40,948 nucleotides of DNA, taken from an uncultured Alphaproteobacteria bacterium. GTDB taxonomy: Bacteria; Pseudomonadota; Alphaproteobacteria; HIMB59; GCA-002718135. This document shows, in pieces, positions 1 through 7,843 of the stretch. The stretch's first letter is position 1. Each line of letters begins with the position of its first letter. The stretch covers positions 1 through 40,948 of the forward strand of contig CACGRD010000008.1 in NCBI GenBank assembly GCA_902575375.1, written 5' to 3'. Under the pieces are notes generated by a model, which had not been told where the DNA came from, did not search any database, and worked only from the letters and a program-made list of their open reading frames with translations. The translations under genes and the position numbers were made by a program.

Positions 1-520
1 TTTTCATGTCATCATAGTAATTGTTGGCAATTGAATCTGTAATTGTCATTGGTCCAGGTAGCGTAATTTTAACTGGGTTTTTTGTAAATTGTTGTGCACT
101 CTTCCAGTCTAAATGCATACGTATTTCTTTACTTGAAATTGGTGCAACAATAGTTGGAAGGTCAGCTTCGAACGCACCCTGTCTTACTGACTTATGTGTA
201 ACTTCCTTAAAACTTACACCATTTAAAAATCGACATTGATATAATACATAACTCTCGCGCCTAACTTCCCCATCTGTTGGAACATCAATACCCGCACTTA
301 CTTGATCAGTTATAACTTCTTTAATTGCTGCCAAAAATAATTTTTCAGCATCCGCACCTGCAGACTCTAATGCTTTTTCATATGCGCCAGGTGACCAATT
401 TGATAATAATCCTTTTGATGCTTTTCTCTCTTCTTCTGATTTTGTCCCTAAAAACCAATCTTGAATGGGTGTTTGTTTAGGTTTTGGATAAGCACCTATT
501 GTAGTTGTTGTAAGAGGCAT
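1..520 (-). CDS. MetE-like cobalamin-independent methyltransferase, short form (partial, C-terminus missing)
   Basis: Partial gene running off the left edge; the first 173 residues are visible. It starts at an ATG (complement of 518-520) preceded by a GGGAG ribosome binding site. The protein opens with TTIGAYPKP, then AGIDVPTDGEVRRESY and LPGPMTITD. These resemble the C-terminal catalytic domain of cobalamin-independent methionine synthase, which transfers a methyl group to homocysteine at a zinc site. Beginning directly at the IGAYPKP-type motif means the N-terminal half of full MetE is absent, as in the family's short stand-alone members. The zinc ligands would lie in the missing part. The true methyl donor of such short forms is often uncertain. 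It follows the binding-protein gene on the same strand but is separated from it by a strong hairpin. Confidence 0.8.
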   Translation of the reverse strand, partial: MPLTTTTIGAYPKPKQTPIQDWFLGTKSEEERKASKGLLSNWSPGAYEKALESAGADAEKLFLAAIKEVITDQVSAGIDVPTDGEVRRESYVLYQCRFLNGVSFKEVTHKSVRQGAFEADLPTIVAPISSKEIRMHLDWKSAQQFTKNPVKITLPGPMTITDSIANNYYDDMK

Positions 521-552
521 CTATTTTTACTCCCATTTAAATTTAAAATAAA

Positions 553-577
553 ACAGCGGCTTTTATAAAGCCGCTGT
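553..577 (-). terminator. Rho-independent terminator after the UgpB-like binding protein gene
   Basis: A perfect 11-bp inverted repeat (553-563 with 567-577) with a three-base loop and a GC-rich core (AGCGGC/GCCGCT). Read on the minus strand it is followed by a T-rich stretch (complement of 541-552). It lies 30 bases beyond the stop codon of the binding-protein gene. The MetE-like start codon is only about 32 bases further on, so it may also act as a leaky attenuator between the two genes. Confidence 0.85.
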
Positions 578-607
578 AATAAAAAGTTAATAATAAATAA
601 TCTCAAA

Positions 608-1861
608 TTACATAAGATCGTTTATTTCTTCCATCATTTCTTCTTGAAGATCTGCCATATCATCAGCGTCGCCTGTAGCAATTTCTTCCGTGTAATCATA
701 GATTACCTGTGTAACAGCTAATCCATTTTCTCCAGGATATGCAAACCAATCTGCAAGAAGTGGAAGTTGTTCAACAGCAGTAAGTTTATTAGGGTTTTTA
801 CTATAGAAATCTCCTAATAATTCATTCGCTGCTTTGTTTGGTGGAACATATCCAGTTGTTTCAGCGACTAATGCAGCACCGATACCTGATGTAATGAACT
901 TTAAGAAAGTCCATGCAGCATCAACTCTTGCTGGGTCATCAGATGTAGACACTAACATTGCAGCGTTTCCACCTGCTGGTAATCTTGCTGGTGTTCCATT
1001 GTTTACTCCAGCCATTCCAGGGAACGGTGCAGTTTTTAGAACGAAGTCTGCCTTTGCAGCATTAACTGAACCCAAGCTTGAAGTAGACCAGAACATCATA
1101 CCAATAGTACCTGCGTTAAACGCAGCTTGACCATCAGCAATTGAGTAGTTTGGCATATTACATCCACTCATGATTGCTTTCATTTGCTCTAACGTTGCAA
1201 GTCCTGCATCACCACCCATATTTACAGCTCCATCTTTAACCATTGGAACATTCTGAGTATGCATTAATGCTTGGTGGAACCAGTTACCTGTGATGTTCCA
1301 ACCAAAGTATAGAGTTCCTTTACCTGCTGCTTCCAATTTATTACATGCTGCAATAACTTCGTCCCAGTTAGTTGGAATACTATCTACACCTGCTTCAGCT
1401 AATAAATCCATGTTATAATATCCAACTGGCGTTGATACAGAAAATGGTAATCCATAAACTTCACCACCGAATGTTGAAAGACTTAACATAGCAGAATGGT
1501 AACCATCTTTTTCAAAAGCTGCCTCTTTTGCAATAAATGGCTCTAAAGACTTTGCAATACCTTTATCAACTAGAGGTGCTTGTCTGTTAAGACCTTGCAT
1601 CGTTACATCTGGTAAATTACCTGAAGTAGACTCTCTGAAGATTGTTGCAGTTGCATCCTCATAGTTTTCATAAGTTGCTCTAAATTTAACTTGAATATCT
1701 GGATGTGCTTTTTCAAACTCTGGCATAATAGCTTGAAACGTAACATCGAATAATCCTGAATAAGGATAAGCTACTTCTATTTCAATAGACTTAGCTGAAT
1801 TAACAGAACCATAAAAACCGAAAGCTAATACGGCTGCCAATCCTGTAATTAATTTTTTCAT
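608..1861 (-). CDS. UgpB-like periplasmic binding protein of a CUT1-type ABC transporter
   Basis: 417 residues with a clear signal peptide (MKKLITGLAAVLAFGF, cleavage near NSA at about residue 23) and no lipobox. It belongs to the extracellular solute-binding protein family 1 that includes UgpB (glycerol-3-phosphate) and sugar-binding proteins. Motifs seen include AYPYSG near the mature start, GNLPDV, FWSTSSLG, and ETTGYVPPNKAA, which resembles the UgpB segment carrying a ligand-binding Tyr. A GGAGG ribosome binding site precedes the ATG. No permease adjoins it on this strand. The matching ATPase and permeases are on the other strand at 4854-7829, across phnY and phnA. From that context I infer an organophosphorus ligand (phosphonate or phosphate ester), but a sugar ligand is possible. 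A strong terminator follows, typical of highly expressed binding proteins. Confidence 0.85.
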   Translation of the reverse strand: MKKLITGLAAVLAFGFYGSVNSAKSIEIEVAYPYSGLFDVTFQAIMPEFEKAHPDIQVKFRATYENYEDATATIFRESTSGNLPDVTMQGLNRQAPLVDKGIAKSLEPFIAKEAAFEKDGYHSAMLSLSTFGGEVYGLPFSVSTPVGYYNMDLLAEAGVDSIPTNWDEVIAACNKLEAAGKGTLYFGWNITGNWFHQALMHTQNVPMVKDGAVNMGGDAGLATLEQMKAIMSGCNMPNYSIADGQAAFNAGTIGMMFWSTSSLGSVNAAKADFVLKTAPFPGMAGVNNGTPARLPAGGNAAMLVSTSDDPARVDAAWTFLKFITSGIGAALVAETTGYVPPNKAANELLGDFYSKNPNKLTAVEQLPLLADWFAYPGENGLAVTQVIYDYTEEIATGDADDMADLQEEMMEEINDLM

Positions 1862-1941
1862 TTAATCCTCCGATTGAATATAATAATTTAATCTAACATG
1901 TAGCCGCAAAGGGTTACAATTTTATTACGAAAATATTACTA

Positions 1942-1959
1942 AAAAATAAGCTTATTTTT
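1942..1959. other. 18-bp perfect AT-rich palindrome between phnY and the binding-protein gene
   Basis: AAAAATAAG followed by its exact complement CTTATTTTT (1942-1950 and 1951-1959), 38 bases past the phnY stop codon and 80 bases upstream of the binding-protein start. On either strand it would fold into an A/U-rich hairpin with a U-run, so a weak bidirectional terminator or a protein-binding palindrome are both possible. The rest of 1862-1996 shows only the GGAGG ribosome binding site at its downstream end. Chance occurrence in AT-rich DNA is a real alternative. Confidence 0.35.
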
Positions 1960-1996
1960 CCACAGCAATAAAGAAAAATTAGAGAAAAAATGATTT

Positions 1997-3439
1997 TTAC
2001 CAGGGTAGTGAGAAGGTTTTTACATTTGTAAAGCTTTTCATTGCTTCAATTACACCTTCTTTATAACCAAGACCTGAATCTTTAATTCCTCCAAAAGGAG
2101 ACATTTCAATTCTATAGCCTGGAACTTCCCAAATATTTACAGTTCCAACATTTAAGCCTTGAATATATTTTTTTGCTCGCATGAAGTTATTTGTACATAC
2201 ACCAGATGATAATCCGAATGCAGTTGAATTAGATATTTTCATTACAGCTTCATCGTCTTTAGGCACACGAATGATTGGTATAACTGGACCAAATGTTTCT
2301 TCTAAAACTAATTCACTTTTAGGATCAACATGATCTACAACTATTGGAGGTAACAAAGCACCCTTTCTTCCAGGGTGATATAAAATTTTTGCACCGTCTT
2401 CTTCAGCCATAGAAACTCTTTTATCAAAAAGTTCTGCAGCTTGAGCATTAACAACAGTGCCTAAGTCTGTTTCCATATTCATAGGATCACCAAATTTAAT
2501 TTTCTTAGCACGCTCGAGAGCCATTTCAACAAATTGATCTGCAATGGATTCTTGAACCAGTATTCTTTTAACAGCTGTACAACGTTGACCAGAGTTTTTC
2601 GTTGCTCCAGTAACAGCTAGCTCAACAGCTTTTTTAAGATCATCACCATCTAAGTCATTTAAAACAATTAAAGGATCATTACCACCAAGCTCAAGAACTG
2701 TTCTTTTGTATCCAGCTTGTTCAGCAATTAATTTTCCTACACCTACACTGCCTGTAAAAGTAATTAGATCAATATTTGGATTCTTGATCATTTCTGATCC
2801 GATATCTTGAGGCCATCCAGTTACAACTGAAAACATTTCTGGTGGTAAACCTGCTTCATATAAAACATCAGCGAGTACCATTGCTGTTAAGGGTGTTAAT
2901 TCTGTTTGTTTACATACAGTACAATTATTAGTTGCAATTGAAGGTGCAATTTTATGCGCTACCATATTCAAAGGATGATTAAATGGAGTGATTGCCGAAA
3001 TTGCCGTTAAAGGTTCTCTTATGGTAAATATTTTTCTCGCTTTTCCATGCGGAGTTAAATCACAAGAAAATATTTCTCCATCATCAAGAATACAAAGTTG
3101 AGCCGTTAATGAAAAGACATCAAAAGCTCTTCCTACTTCGTATAAAGAATCTTGTTTTGAGATACCAAGTTCTAAAGTAATAATATCAGAAATTTCTTCT
3201 TTTCTTTTAACAAGTACTTCTGCAGCAGTTTGAAGAATTTTTTGTCTCTCGTATCTTGTAAGTTTAGGTTGGTAATTTGCAGCAATATCTAAAGCCTTTC
3301 TTGCATGCTCTGCAGTACCGGCTGGAACCGTTCCGATTACTTCACCTGTAAAAGGGTACTCAACATTTATTGTTTTATCTGAAGTAACTTTTTCTCCAGC
3401 AATACGCATTGCTTCATTAATCATTTTTTTGTGCATCAT
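1997..3439 (-). CDS. phnY: Phosphonoacetaldehyde dehydrogenase PhnY
   Basis: 480-residue aldehyde dehydrogenase. In the 2-aminoethylphosphonate pathway, PhnY oxidises phosphonoacetaldehyde to phosphonoacetate with NAD+ in the cytoplasm. Seen in order: oxyanion Asn (TPFNHPLN, residue 154), cofactor Lys (CKQTE, 177), general base Glu in LELGGNDP (250), and nucleophile Cys in [11 protein letters not shown] (287). The [11 protein letters not shown] segment and the [13 protein letters not shown] segment are characteristic of the PhnY group rather than of betaine or succinate-semialdehyde dehydrogenases. Its ATG overlaps the phnA stop codon by four bases, so the two are translationally coupled. Calling the substrate phosphonoacetaldehyde rests heavily on this partner. 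No phnW aminotransferase gene is present in the window. Confidence 0.9.
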   Translation of the reverse strand: MMHKKMINEAMRIAGEKVTSDKTINVEYPFTGEVIGTVPAGTAEHARKALDIAANYQPKLTRYERQKILQTAAEVLVKRKEEISDIITLELGISKQDSLYEVGRAFDVFSLTAQLCILDDGEIFSCDLTPHGKARKIFTIREPLTAISAITPFNHPLNMVAHKIAPSIATNNCTVCKQTELTPLTAMVLADVLYEAGLPPEMFSVVTGWPQDIGSEMIKNPNIDLITFTGSVGVGKLIAEQAGYKRTVLELGGNDPLIVLNDLDGDDLKKAVELAVTGATKNSGQRCTAVKRILVQESIADQFVEMALERAKKIKFGDPMNMETDLGTVVNAQAAELFDKRVSMAEEDGAKILYHPGRKGALLPPIVVDHVDPKSELVLEETFGPVIPIIRVPKDDEAVMKISNSTAFGLSSGVCTNNFMRAKKYIQGLNVGTVNIWEVPGYRIEMSPFGGIKDSGLGYKEGVIEAMKSFTNVKTFSLPW

Positions 3440-4677
3440 AGGGCTCCGTTAATTGCATAGTAAAATGCATCATAGTTATATAATTGTTTGTTAGTATCTA
3501 AATTTTGTAATTTTAAATTTGATATGAATGGCACTTCTCTTTCATGAAGTCCACCGTGTGAACGTAAAGGTTCATTTAATCCAGAAAGATTGTGTTTATC
3601 TTCTGATGAACCAATAGTCATAAATTCTGAAGACATACATATAATATCCCCCATTCTATCTGGAGGTAAATTATAAGTAGAGCATCCTTCGTCTTTTGTT
3701 AAAACAACTTCTATATCTTTTATTTCTTTTATAGCATTTACAACTGTATCTATCTTACTTTTTTCTTCTAAATAAATTGTTGCAAAAGAACCAAGTGAAC
3801 CATGATGCACGACATATGGATCTGTAATTGGTAGAATAACTTTGGCCATGTTTGGTTCAAATTTTTTATCTAAATAATCTTGTAAAAATATTGCATTAGG
3901 TGAACCATCTTCTTTTGATTTTGGTTTCATACCGTGATCTGCGGTGATGATTATAGAAACATTCTCCTTATTTAAAAGACCAATATATTTATCAAACATT
4001 GCATAAAATTTATTTGCTGTTTCATTTCCTGGTGCATATTTGTGTTGAATATAATCCGTAGTCGATAAATACATGATATTTGGTTGGAACTCTTCAAGAA
4101 GCTTTACACCTGCAGCCATTACAAATTCAGAAAGTCCTTCAGAGTATACTTCTGGCACTGGCATCCCTAACCAATCGTTTACATTATCTATACCATTGAG
4201 ATCTTTTGTTGCTTGATCAGATTTTTCAGCAGAAAAACAAATAGCTCTCTCATCATCAAAACTTAATCCATTTCCTAAAAGTGTTCTCAGCTTATCTTTT
4301 GCAGTAACAAGAGCAATTTTAGAACCAGAATTATAAAATTTTTCAAAAATAGTTGGTGCTCGCATATATTTTGGATCATTCATCATTACTTCTTCACCGG
4401 TCTCGGGTGTATAAAAGAAGTTCCCGCATATACCGTGAACAGAACTTGGTTGGCCTGTTACAATCGAAATATTATTTGGATTTGTAAAACTTGGAATAGC
4501 GCTGTGTACTAGTAGGTTTTCACCACTTGCAATTAATTTATCAAGGTTTGGTGTAAGATTTGATTTTGATGCTTCTTCGAGATACTCTTTTTGACTGCCA
4601 TCAAGGCAAATCACAATAGCAGTTTTTGAAAAATTACTTGGATACTCTCTTTTATTAATTTCTAAGTTATCGGACAC
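3436..4677 (-). CDS. phnA: Phosphonoacetate hydrolase PhnA
   Basis: 413 residues, alkaline phosphatase superfamily (nucleotide pyrophosphatase/phosphodiesterase branch). PhnA cleaves the C-P bond of phosphonoacetate to acetate and phosphate using two zinc ions. The full active site can be placed: Asp26 (CLDGS), nucleophile Thr65 (SFTNPNN), Asp208 and His212 (TTDYIQH), Asp247-His248 (TADHGM) and His374 (RSHGG). A Lys pair in TAKDKLR (127, 129) sits where substrate contacts are expected. The segment [13 protein letters not shown] and HGICGNFF are typical of PhnA. The start is GTG (complement of 4675-4677) with only a weak ribosome binding site. It is the first gene of the minus-strand phnA-phnY unit and divergent from the transporter operon. 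Confidence 0.93.
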   Translation of the reverse strand: MSDNLEINKREYPSNFSKTAIVICLDGSQKEYLEEASKSNLTPNLDKLIASGENLLVHSAIPSFTNPNNISIVTGQPSSVHGICGNFFYTPETGEEVMMNDPKYMRAPTIFEKFYNSGSKIALVTAKDKLRTLLGNGLSFDDERAICFSAEKSDQATKDLNGIDNVNDWLGMPVPEVYSEGLSEFVMAAGVKLLEEFQPNIMYLSTTDYIQHKYAPGNETANKFYAMFDKYIGLLNKENVSIIITADHGMKPKSKEDGSPNAIFLQDYLDKKFEPNMAKVILPITDPYVVHHGSLGSFATIYLEEKSKIDTVVNAIKEIKDIEVVLTKDEGCSTYNLPPDRMGDIICMSSEFMTIGSSEDKHNLSGLNEPLRSHGGLHEREVPFISNLKLQNLDTNKQLYNYDAFYYAINGAL

Positions 4678-4757
4678 AATTTCATCTAATATATATTATT
4701 AAAAATAAGAATTTATAGTTATCTGCTAGTTAAACTCAATGATAATTTGAATATTTG

Positions 4758-4790
4758 TTAATAAAATTGAAATAAAACTGAAATAAATAG
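4758..4790. promoter_or_regulatory. Three phased 11-bp repeats, Pho-box-like, in the phnA/transporter divergent promoter region
   Basis: Three tandem 11-base units (4758-4768, 4769-4779, 4780-4790) share the core AATAAA; the last two both carry TGAAATAAA (4768-4776 and 4779-4787). The 11-base phase is that of PhoB sites. Against the enterobacterial Pho-box consensus, 4767-4784 matches 13 of 18 positions, with TC replaced by AA in both half-sites. A TAAAAT hexamer at 4794-4799 lies nine bases downstream, about where a -10 would sit in a PhoB-activated promoter for the ATPase gene. This is an inference from spacing; AT-rich background makes some match likely. The rest of the 176-bp spacer holds no other structure I can support. 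Confidence 0.45.
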
Positions 4791-4853
4791 ATTTAAAATA
4801 TTCTCAAATTTAATAAAATTTTGTAGATTAAAGTTAACATAGAGGGGGAATGA

Positions 4854-5987
4854 GTGGGGACTATATCACTTAAAAATATTTCAAAGTCATTTGGATCTAC
4901 ACAAGTACTTAATAATTTGAATGTTGATATAAACGATGGAGAATTCTTAACATTAGTTGGTCCATCTGGTTGTGGTAAATCCACGTTACTTAGAATAATT
5001 GCAGGATTGGAACAACAAACTTCAGGTGATGTATTAATAGATAATAAAAATGTAAATAGAGTTAGAGCCAGTGAAAGAGATTTGGCAATGGTATTCCAAT
5101 CATATGCTCTTTATCCTCATCTCACAGTAAGAAGAAATTTAGAAACTCCATTAAGACTTAGAGATTATAATGCATTTGAAAGACTACCCTTGATTGGTAA
5201 TTTTTCTCCAAGCAAAAAAGAGAAAACAGAATCTATAAATCAATTAGTAAATAAAACTTCTGAAACTCTAAAAATTTCAGAACTATTAGATAGAAAACCT
5301 GGACAATTGTCAGGTGGTCAAAGACAAAGAGTTGCTCTTGGTCGTGCTATGGTTAGAGAGCCTGTTGCCTTTTTAATGGATGAGCCTCTTTCAAATTTAG
5401 ATGCGGCTTTGAGAGTTCACATGCGTTCTGAACTATCTGAACTTCATAATTCACTTAAAACTACTTTCGTGTACGTTACACATGATCAAGCAGAAGCATT
5501 AACTATGTCTTCTAGAATGGCTGTTATGATTGATGGAAATTTATTACAACTTGATACACCTCAAGAAGTATATGACAATCCTTCCTCATTAAGTGTGGCT
5601 CAGTTTGTTGGAAGTCCAAAAATAAATATATTTAAAGGAACTTCGGACTCAAGTGGGACAGTAAGTTTTCTCAACGTTAATTTAAAAAGAAAAAGTTCTG
5701 AAAGTAATACAGATTTACATATTGGTATTCGACCAGAACATTTAGAAATTACAAATGAAAGTAATGACAATACATTTAGTGGAACAGTTGCATATAGAGA
5801 AAATTTAGGTTCAGATATTTTCTTTCATATAAATATTGAAGACGGTTCAAATAAAATAATTGTAAGGGGCTTACCACAATTTACACACCAAATTTCAAAC
5901 GGTTCTAGTGTGAATATTAAAAGAGTTTCAGATAAAGCATTACTATTTAATCAAGCAGGAATGAGAGTTCAATTTACTAATGCATAA
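4854..5987 (+). CDS. CUT1-type (UgpC/MalK-like) ABC transporter ATP-binding protein
   Basis: 377 residues. Walker A GPSGCGKST (36-44), Q-loop Gln82, signature LSGGQRQ (152-158), Walker B ending in MDEP (175-178), H-loop His210, then a C-terminal TOBE-like regulatory domain containing IGIRPEHLEI. It would power import through the two permeases that follow. The helical region between Q-loop and signature holds about 17 more residues (around 105-125) than is usual in UgpC/MalK. I choose the GTG at 4854, five bases after the strong AGGGGG (4843-4848); an ATG at 4850 lies in another frame and terminates after seven codons. It overlaps the next gene by eight bases. Its binding protein is probably the one at 608-1861. 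Confidence 0.9.
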   Translation: MGTISLKNISKSFGSTQVLNNLNVDINDGEFLTLVGPSGCGKSTLLRIIAGLEQQTSGDVLIDNKNVNRVRASERDLAMVFQSYALYPHLTVRRNLETPLRLRDYNAFERLPLIGNFSPSKKEKTESINQLVNKTSETLKISELLDRKPGQLSGGQRQRVALGRAMVREPVAFLMDEPLSNLDAALRVHMRSELSELHNSLKTTFVYVTHDQAEALTMSSRMAVMIDGNLLQLDTPQEVYDNPSSLSVAQFVGSPKINIFKGTSDSSGTVSFLNVNLKRKSSESNTDLHIGIRPEHLEITNESNDNTFSGTVAYRENLGSDIFFHINIEDGSNKIIVRGLPQFTHQISNGSSVNIKRVSDKALLFNQAGMRVQFTNA

Positions 5988-6936
5988 TTCAAAAGCTCAC
6001 ATATGGTTTATTGCACCAGCAATCATACTGATGATAATTATTTTAATCTTTCCTCTTTTTCTTGCAGGAGGAATTTCTTTTACTGACTATAATTTAGGAA
6101 ACAAAACATTCGAGTGGGTTGGACTAGAAAATTATGACAAAATGTTCAATCGCAAAACATATGTCAAAATGATTTGGGCCACAGCGACGTATGTTATTGT
6201 TGTCGTTCCAATTTCTGTTGTACTTGGATTATGTGCTGCTATGCTCTTAAATTCACTAAGGTTTGGCGCTGATATATATAAAACAATTTTCTTTCTTCCA
6301 GTTATGGCAACTCTTCTTGCAATGGCAATTGCATGGGAATTTACTCTTCATCCAACATTAGGAATTGTAAATAGTTTTTTAGCAAATGGGTGTGGAGGAG
6401 TTAGGGAATTCATTCTTGGTTTTCATTGGTTACCATGGGTAGACTCACAAGAAAGCTGGTACGCTGTAGCATGTGCAAACAACATGGATTTTCCATATTG
6501 GTTAAAACAAAAAAATACTGCGATTTGGACAGTATGTTTCATAGGAATTTGGCAGGCTTTTGGTTTTAACATGGTTTTATATTTAGCTGGTTTAACAAGC
6601 ATACCAAGAGAGTTATACCAAGCTGCAGAAATGGATGGGGCTAAATCTACTTGGGAACAATTTAAGCTTGTTACATGGCCAATGCTTGGTCCAACAACGT
6701 TGTTTGTTGTCACTATTACTACCATTAGAACATTTCAGGTATTTGATACCATCGAAATACTCACCAAAGGTGGTCCATCGAAAACAACGTATGTCATGAT
6801 GTATGCAATCTTTGAAAAAGCTATTCAACAAAACTTAACCAGTATTGGTGCAGCAATCACTGTTGTCTTTATTGGATTTATTCTTGTGTTAACGTTTTTT
6901 CAAAGATATGTCATTGAGAAGAGGGTTCATTATTAA
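5980..6936 (+). CDS. CUT1-type (UgpA-like) ABC transporter permease 1
   Basis: 318-residue inner-membrane permease of the binding-protein-dependent transport family. It starts with a long hydrophobic helix (residues 8-30) and has about six membrane segments. The cytoplasmic EAA loop is ELYQAAEMDGA (211-221), which docks on the ATPase. Between residues 136 and 180 there is an extra loop, largely hydrophilic and aromatic, with Cys138 and Cys165. UgpA and MalF-like short permeases usually have a much shorter link here. The gene overlaps the ATPase gene by eight bases and shares one base with the next permease start (TAATG). Confidence 0.88.
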   Translation: MHNSKAHIWFIAPAIILMIIILIFPLFLAGGISFTDYNLGNKTFEWVGLENYDKMFNRKTYVKMIWATATYVIVVVPISVVLGLCAAMLLNSLRFGADIYKTIFFLPVMATLLAMAIAWEFTLHPTLGIVNSFLANGCGGVREFILGFHWLPWVDSQESWYAVACANNMDFPYWLKQKNTAIWTVCFIGIWQAFGFNMVLYLAGLTSIPRELYQAAEMDGAKSTWEQFKLVTWPMLGPTTLFVVTITTIRTFQVFDTIEILTKGGPSKTTYVMMYAIFEKAIQQNLTSIGAAITVVFIGFILVLTFFQRYVIEKRVHY

Positions 6937-7829
6937 TGGAAGCTAAACAATATATTGGAGAAGGTTGGAAACATGCAATCTTAATTATTGGTGCTATCGT
7001 AGTGATGCTTCCTTTTTATATGATGGTTTCTATGTCATTAAAATCTCAGCAAGAAATCCAATCAATTTCTGGTGGTCTTATTGGTGCGCAAGAAACTCAA
7101 ACGTTTCCCGTATGTGTTAAAACTGGTTATTCAGAAGAAACATGTACAATGAAGCCATATCAATACAACTATTGGTTTGCATTTGAAAAAGCCCCTATTC
7201 CTAGATACTTAATGAATGGTGTCATTGTTACTTTATCAATCTTCATTATTCAGGTTTTAGTCGCCTTACCGTGCGCATATGCACTCGCCAAGTTACGGTT
7301 TTACGGACGAGAATTTGTTTTCTCGATGGTTTTATTTTGCTTGCTCATTCCAGTTCACGGAATTGCACTTCCATTATATGTTATGTTGGCCCAGGCAGGA
7401 TTAGTTGACACCTATTCCGCCTTAATACTCCCCTGGACCATATCGGTGTTTGGAATCTTTTTAATGCGGCAATTCTTTATGACTGTGCCCGATGAATTAA
7501 TTGATGCTGCCAGGATGGATGGCATGGGAGAGTACGCAATCGTATGGAAAGTAATGCTTCCAACTGCAATACCAGCGTTACTTGCTTTTGCAATATTCTC
7601 AGTTGTTGCGCACTGGAATGATTATTTCTGGCCTCGTATGGTAATAACAGGAAATAGAGACCTCTTTACTCCGCCTCTTGGTATAAGAGAATTCAGAGGT
7701 GGGATTGATAGTGACGAATTTGGTCCTATGATGGCTTCAATAGTTACTGTAACTGTTCCTCTTATTGTTGCTTTTATAATCGCGCAAAAACGATTTATTG
7801 AAGGAATTACTTTGACAGGCATGAAGTAA
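6936..7829 (+). CDS. CUT1-type (UgpE-like) ABC transporter permease 2
   Basis: 297-residue inner-membrane permease, second half of the translocation pore. It has a first helix at about residues 13-34 and the EAA loop ELIDAARMDGMG. After the first helix a loop contains Cys60 and Cys70 (PVCVKTGYSEETC), a stretch longer than in typical UgpE, where the chain goes almost directly to the ENY/YWFAF segment. With the cysteine-bearing loop of the partner permease this suggests a distinctive subfamily with possible periplasmic disulfides. It begins within the stop codon of the upstream permease gene and is followed after 14 bases by an EamA transporter gene. Confidence 0.88.
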   Translation: MEAKQYIGEGWKHAILIIGAIVVMLPFYMMVSMSLKSQQEIQSISGGLIGAQETQTFPVCVKTGYSEETCTMKPYQYNYWFAFEKAPIPRYLMNGVIVTLSIFIIQVLVALPCAYALAKLRFYGREFVFSMVLFCLLIPVHGIALPLYVMLAQAGLVDTYSALILPWTISVFGIFLMRQFFMTVPDELIDAARMDGMGEYAIVWKVMLPTAIPALLAFAIFSVVAHWNDYFWPRMVITGNRDLFTPPLGIREFRGGIDSDEFGPMMASIVTVTVPLIVAFIIAQKRFIEGITLTGMK

Positions 7830-7843
7830 ATTCTTATCTACTG

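Noticed and set aside
834-1130. Plus-strand open frame of 98 codons inside the binding-protein gene
   Set aside because: Antisense shadow of a clear UgpB-like gene; composition follows the complementary codons.
4793-4984. Minus-strand open frame across the transporter promoter
   Set aside because: It is a shadow of the ATPase coding region and the AT-rich spacer, with no family resemblance.
6423-6831. Two minus-strand open frames inside the permease gene
   Set aside because: Antisense to a well-supported permease with conserved EAA loop; no recognisable motifs.
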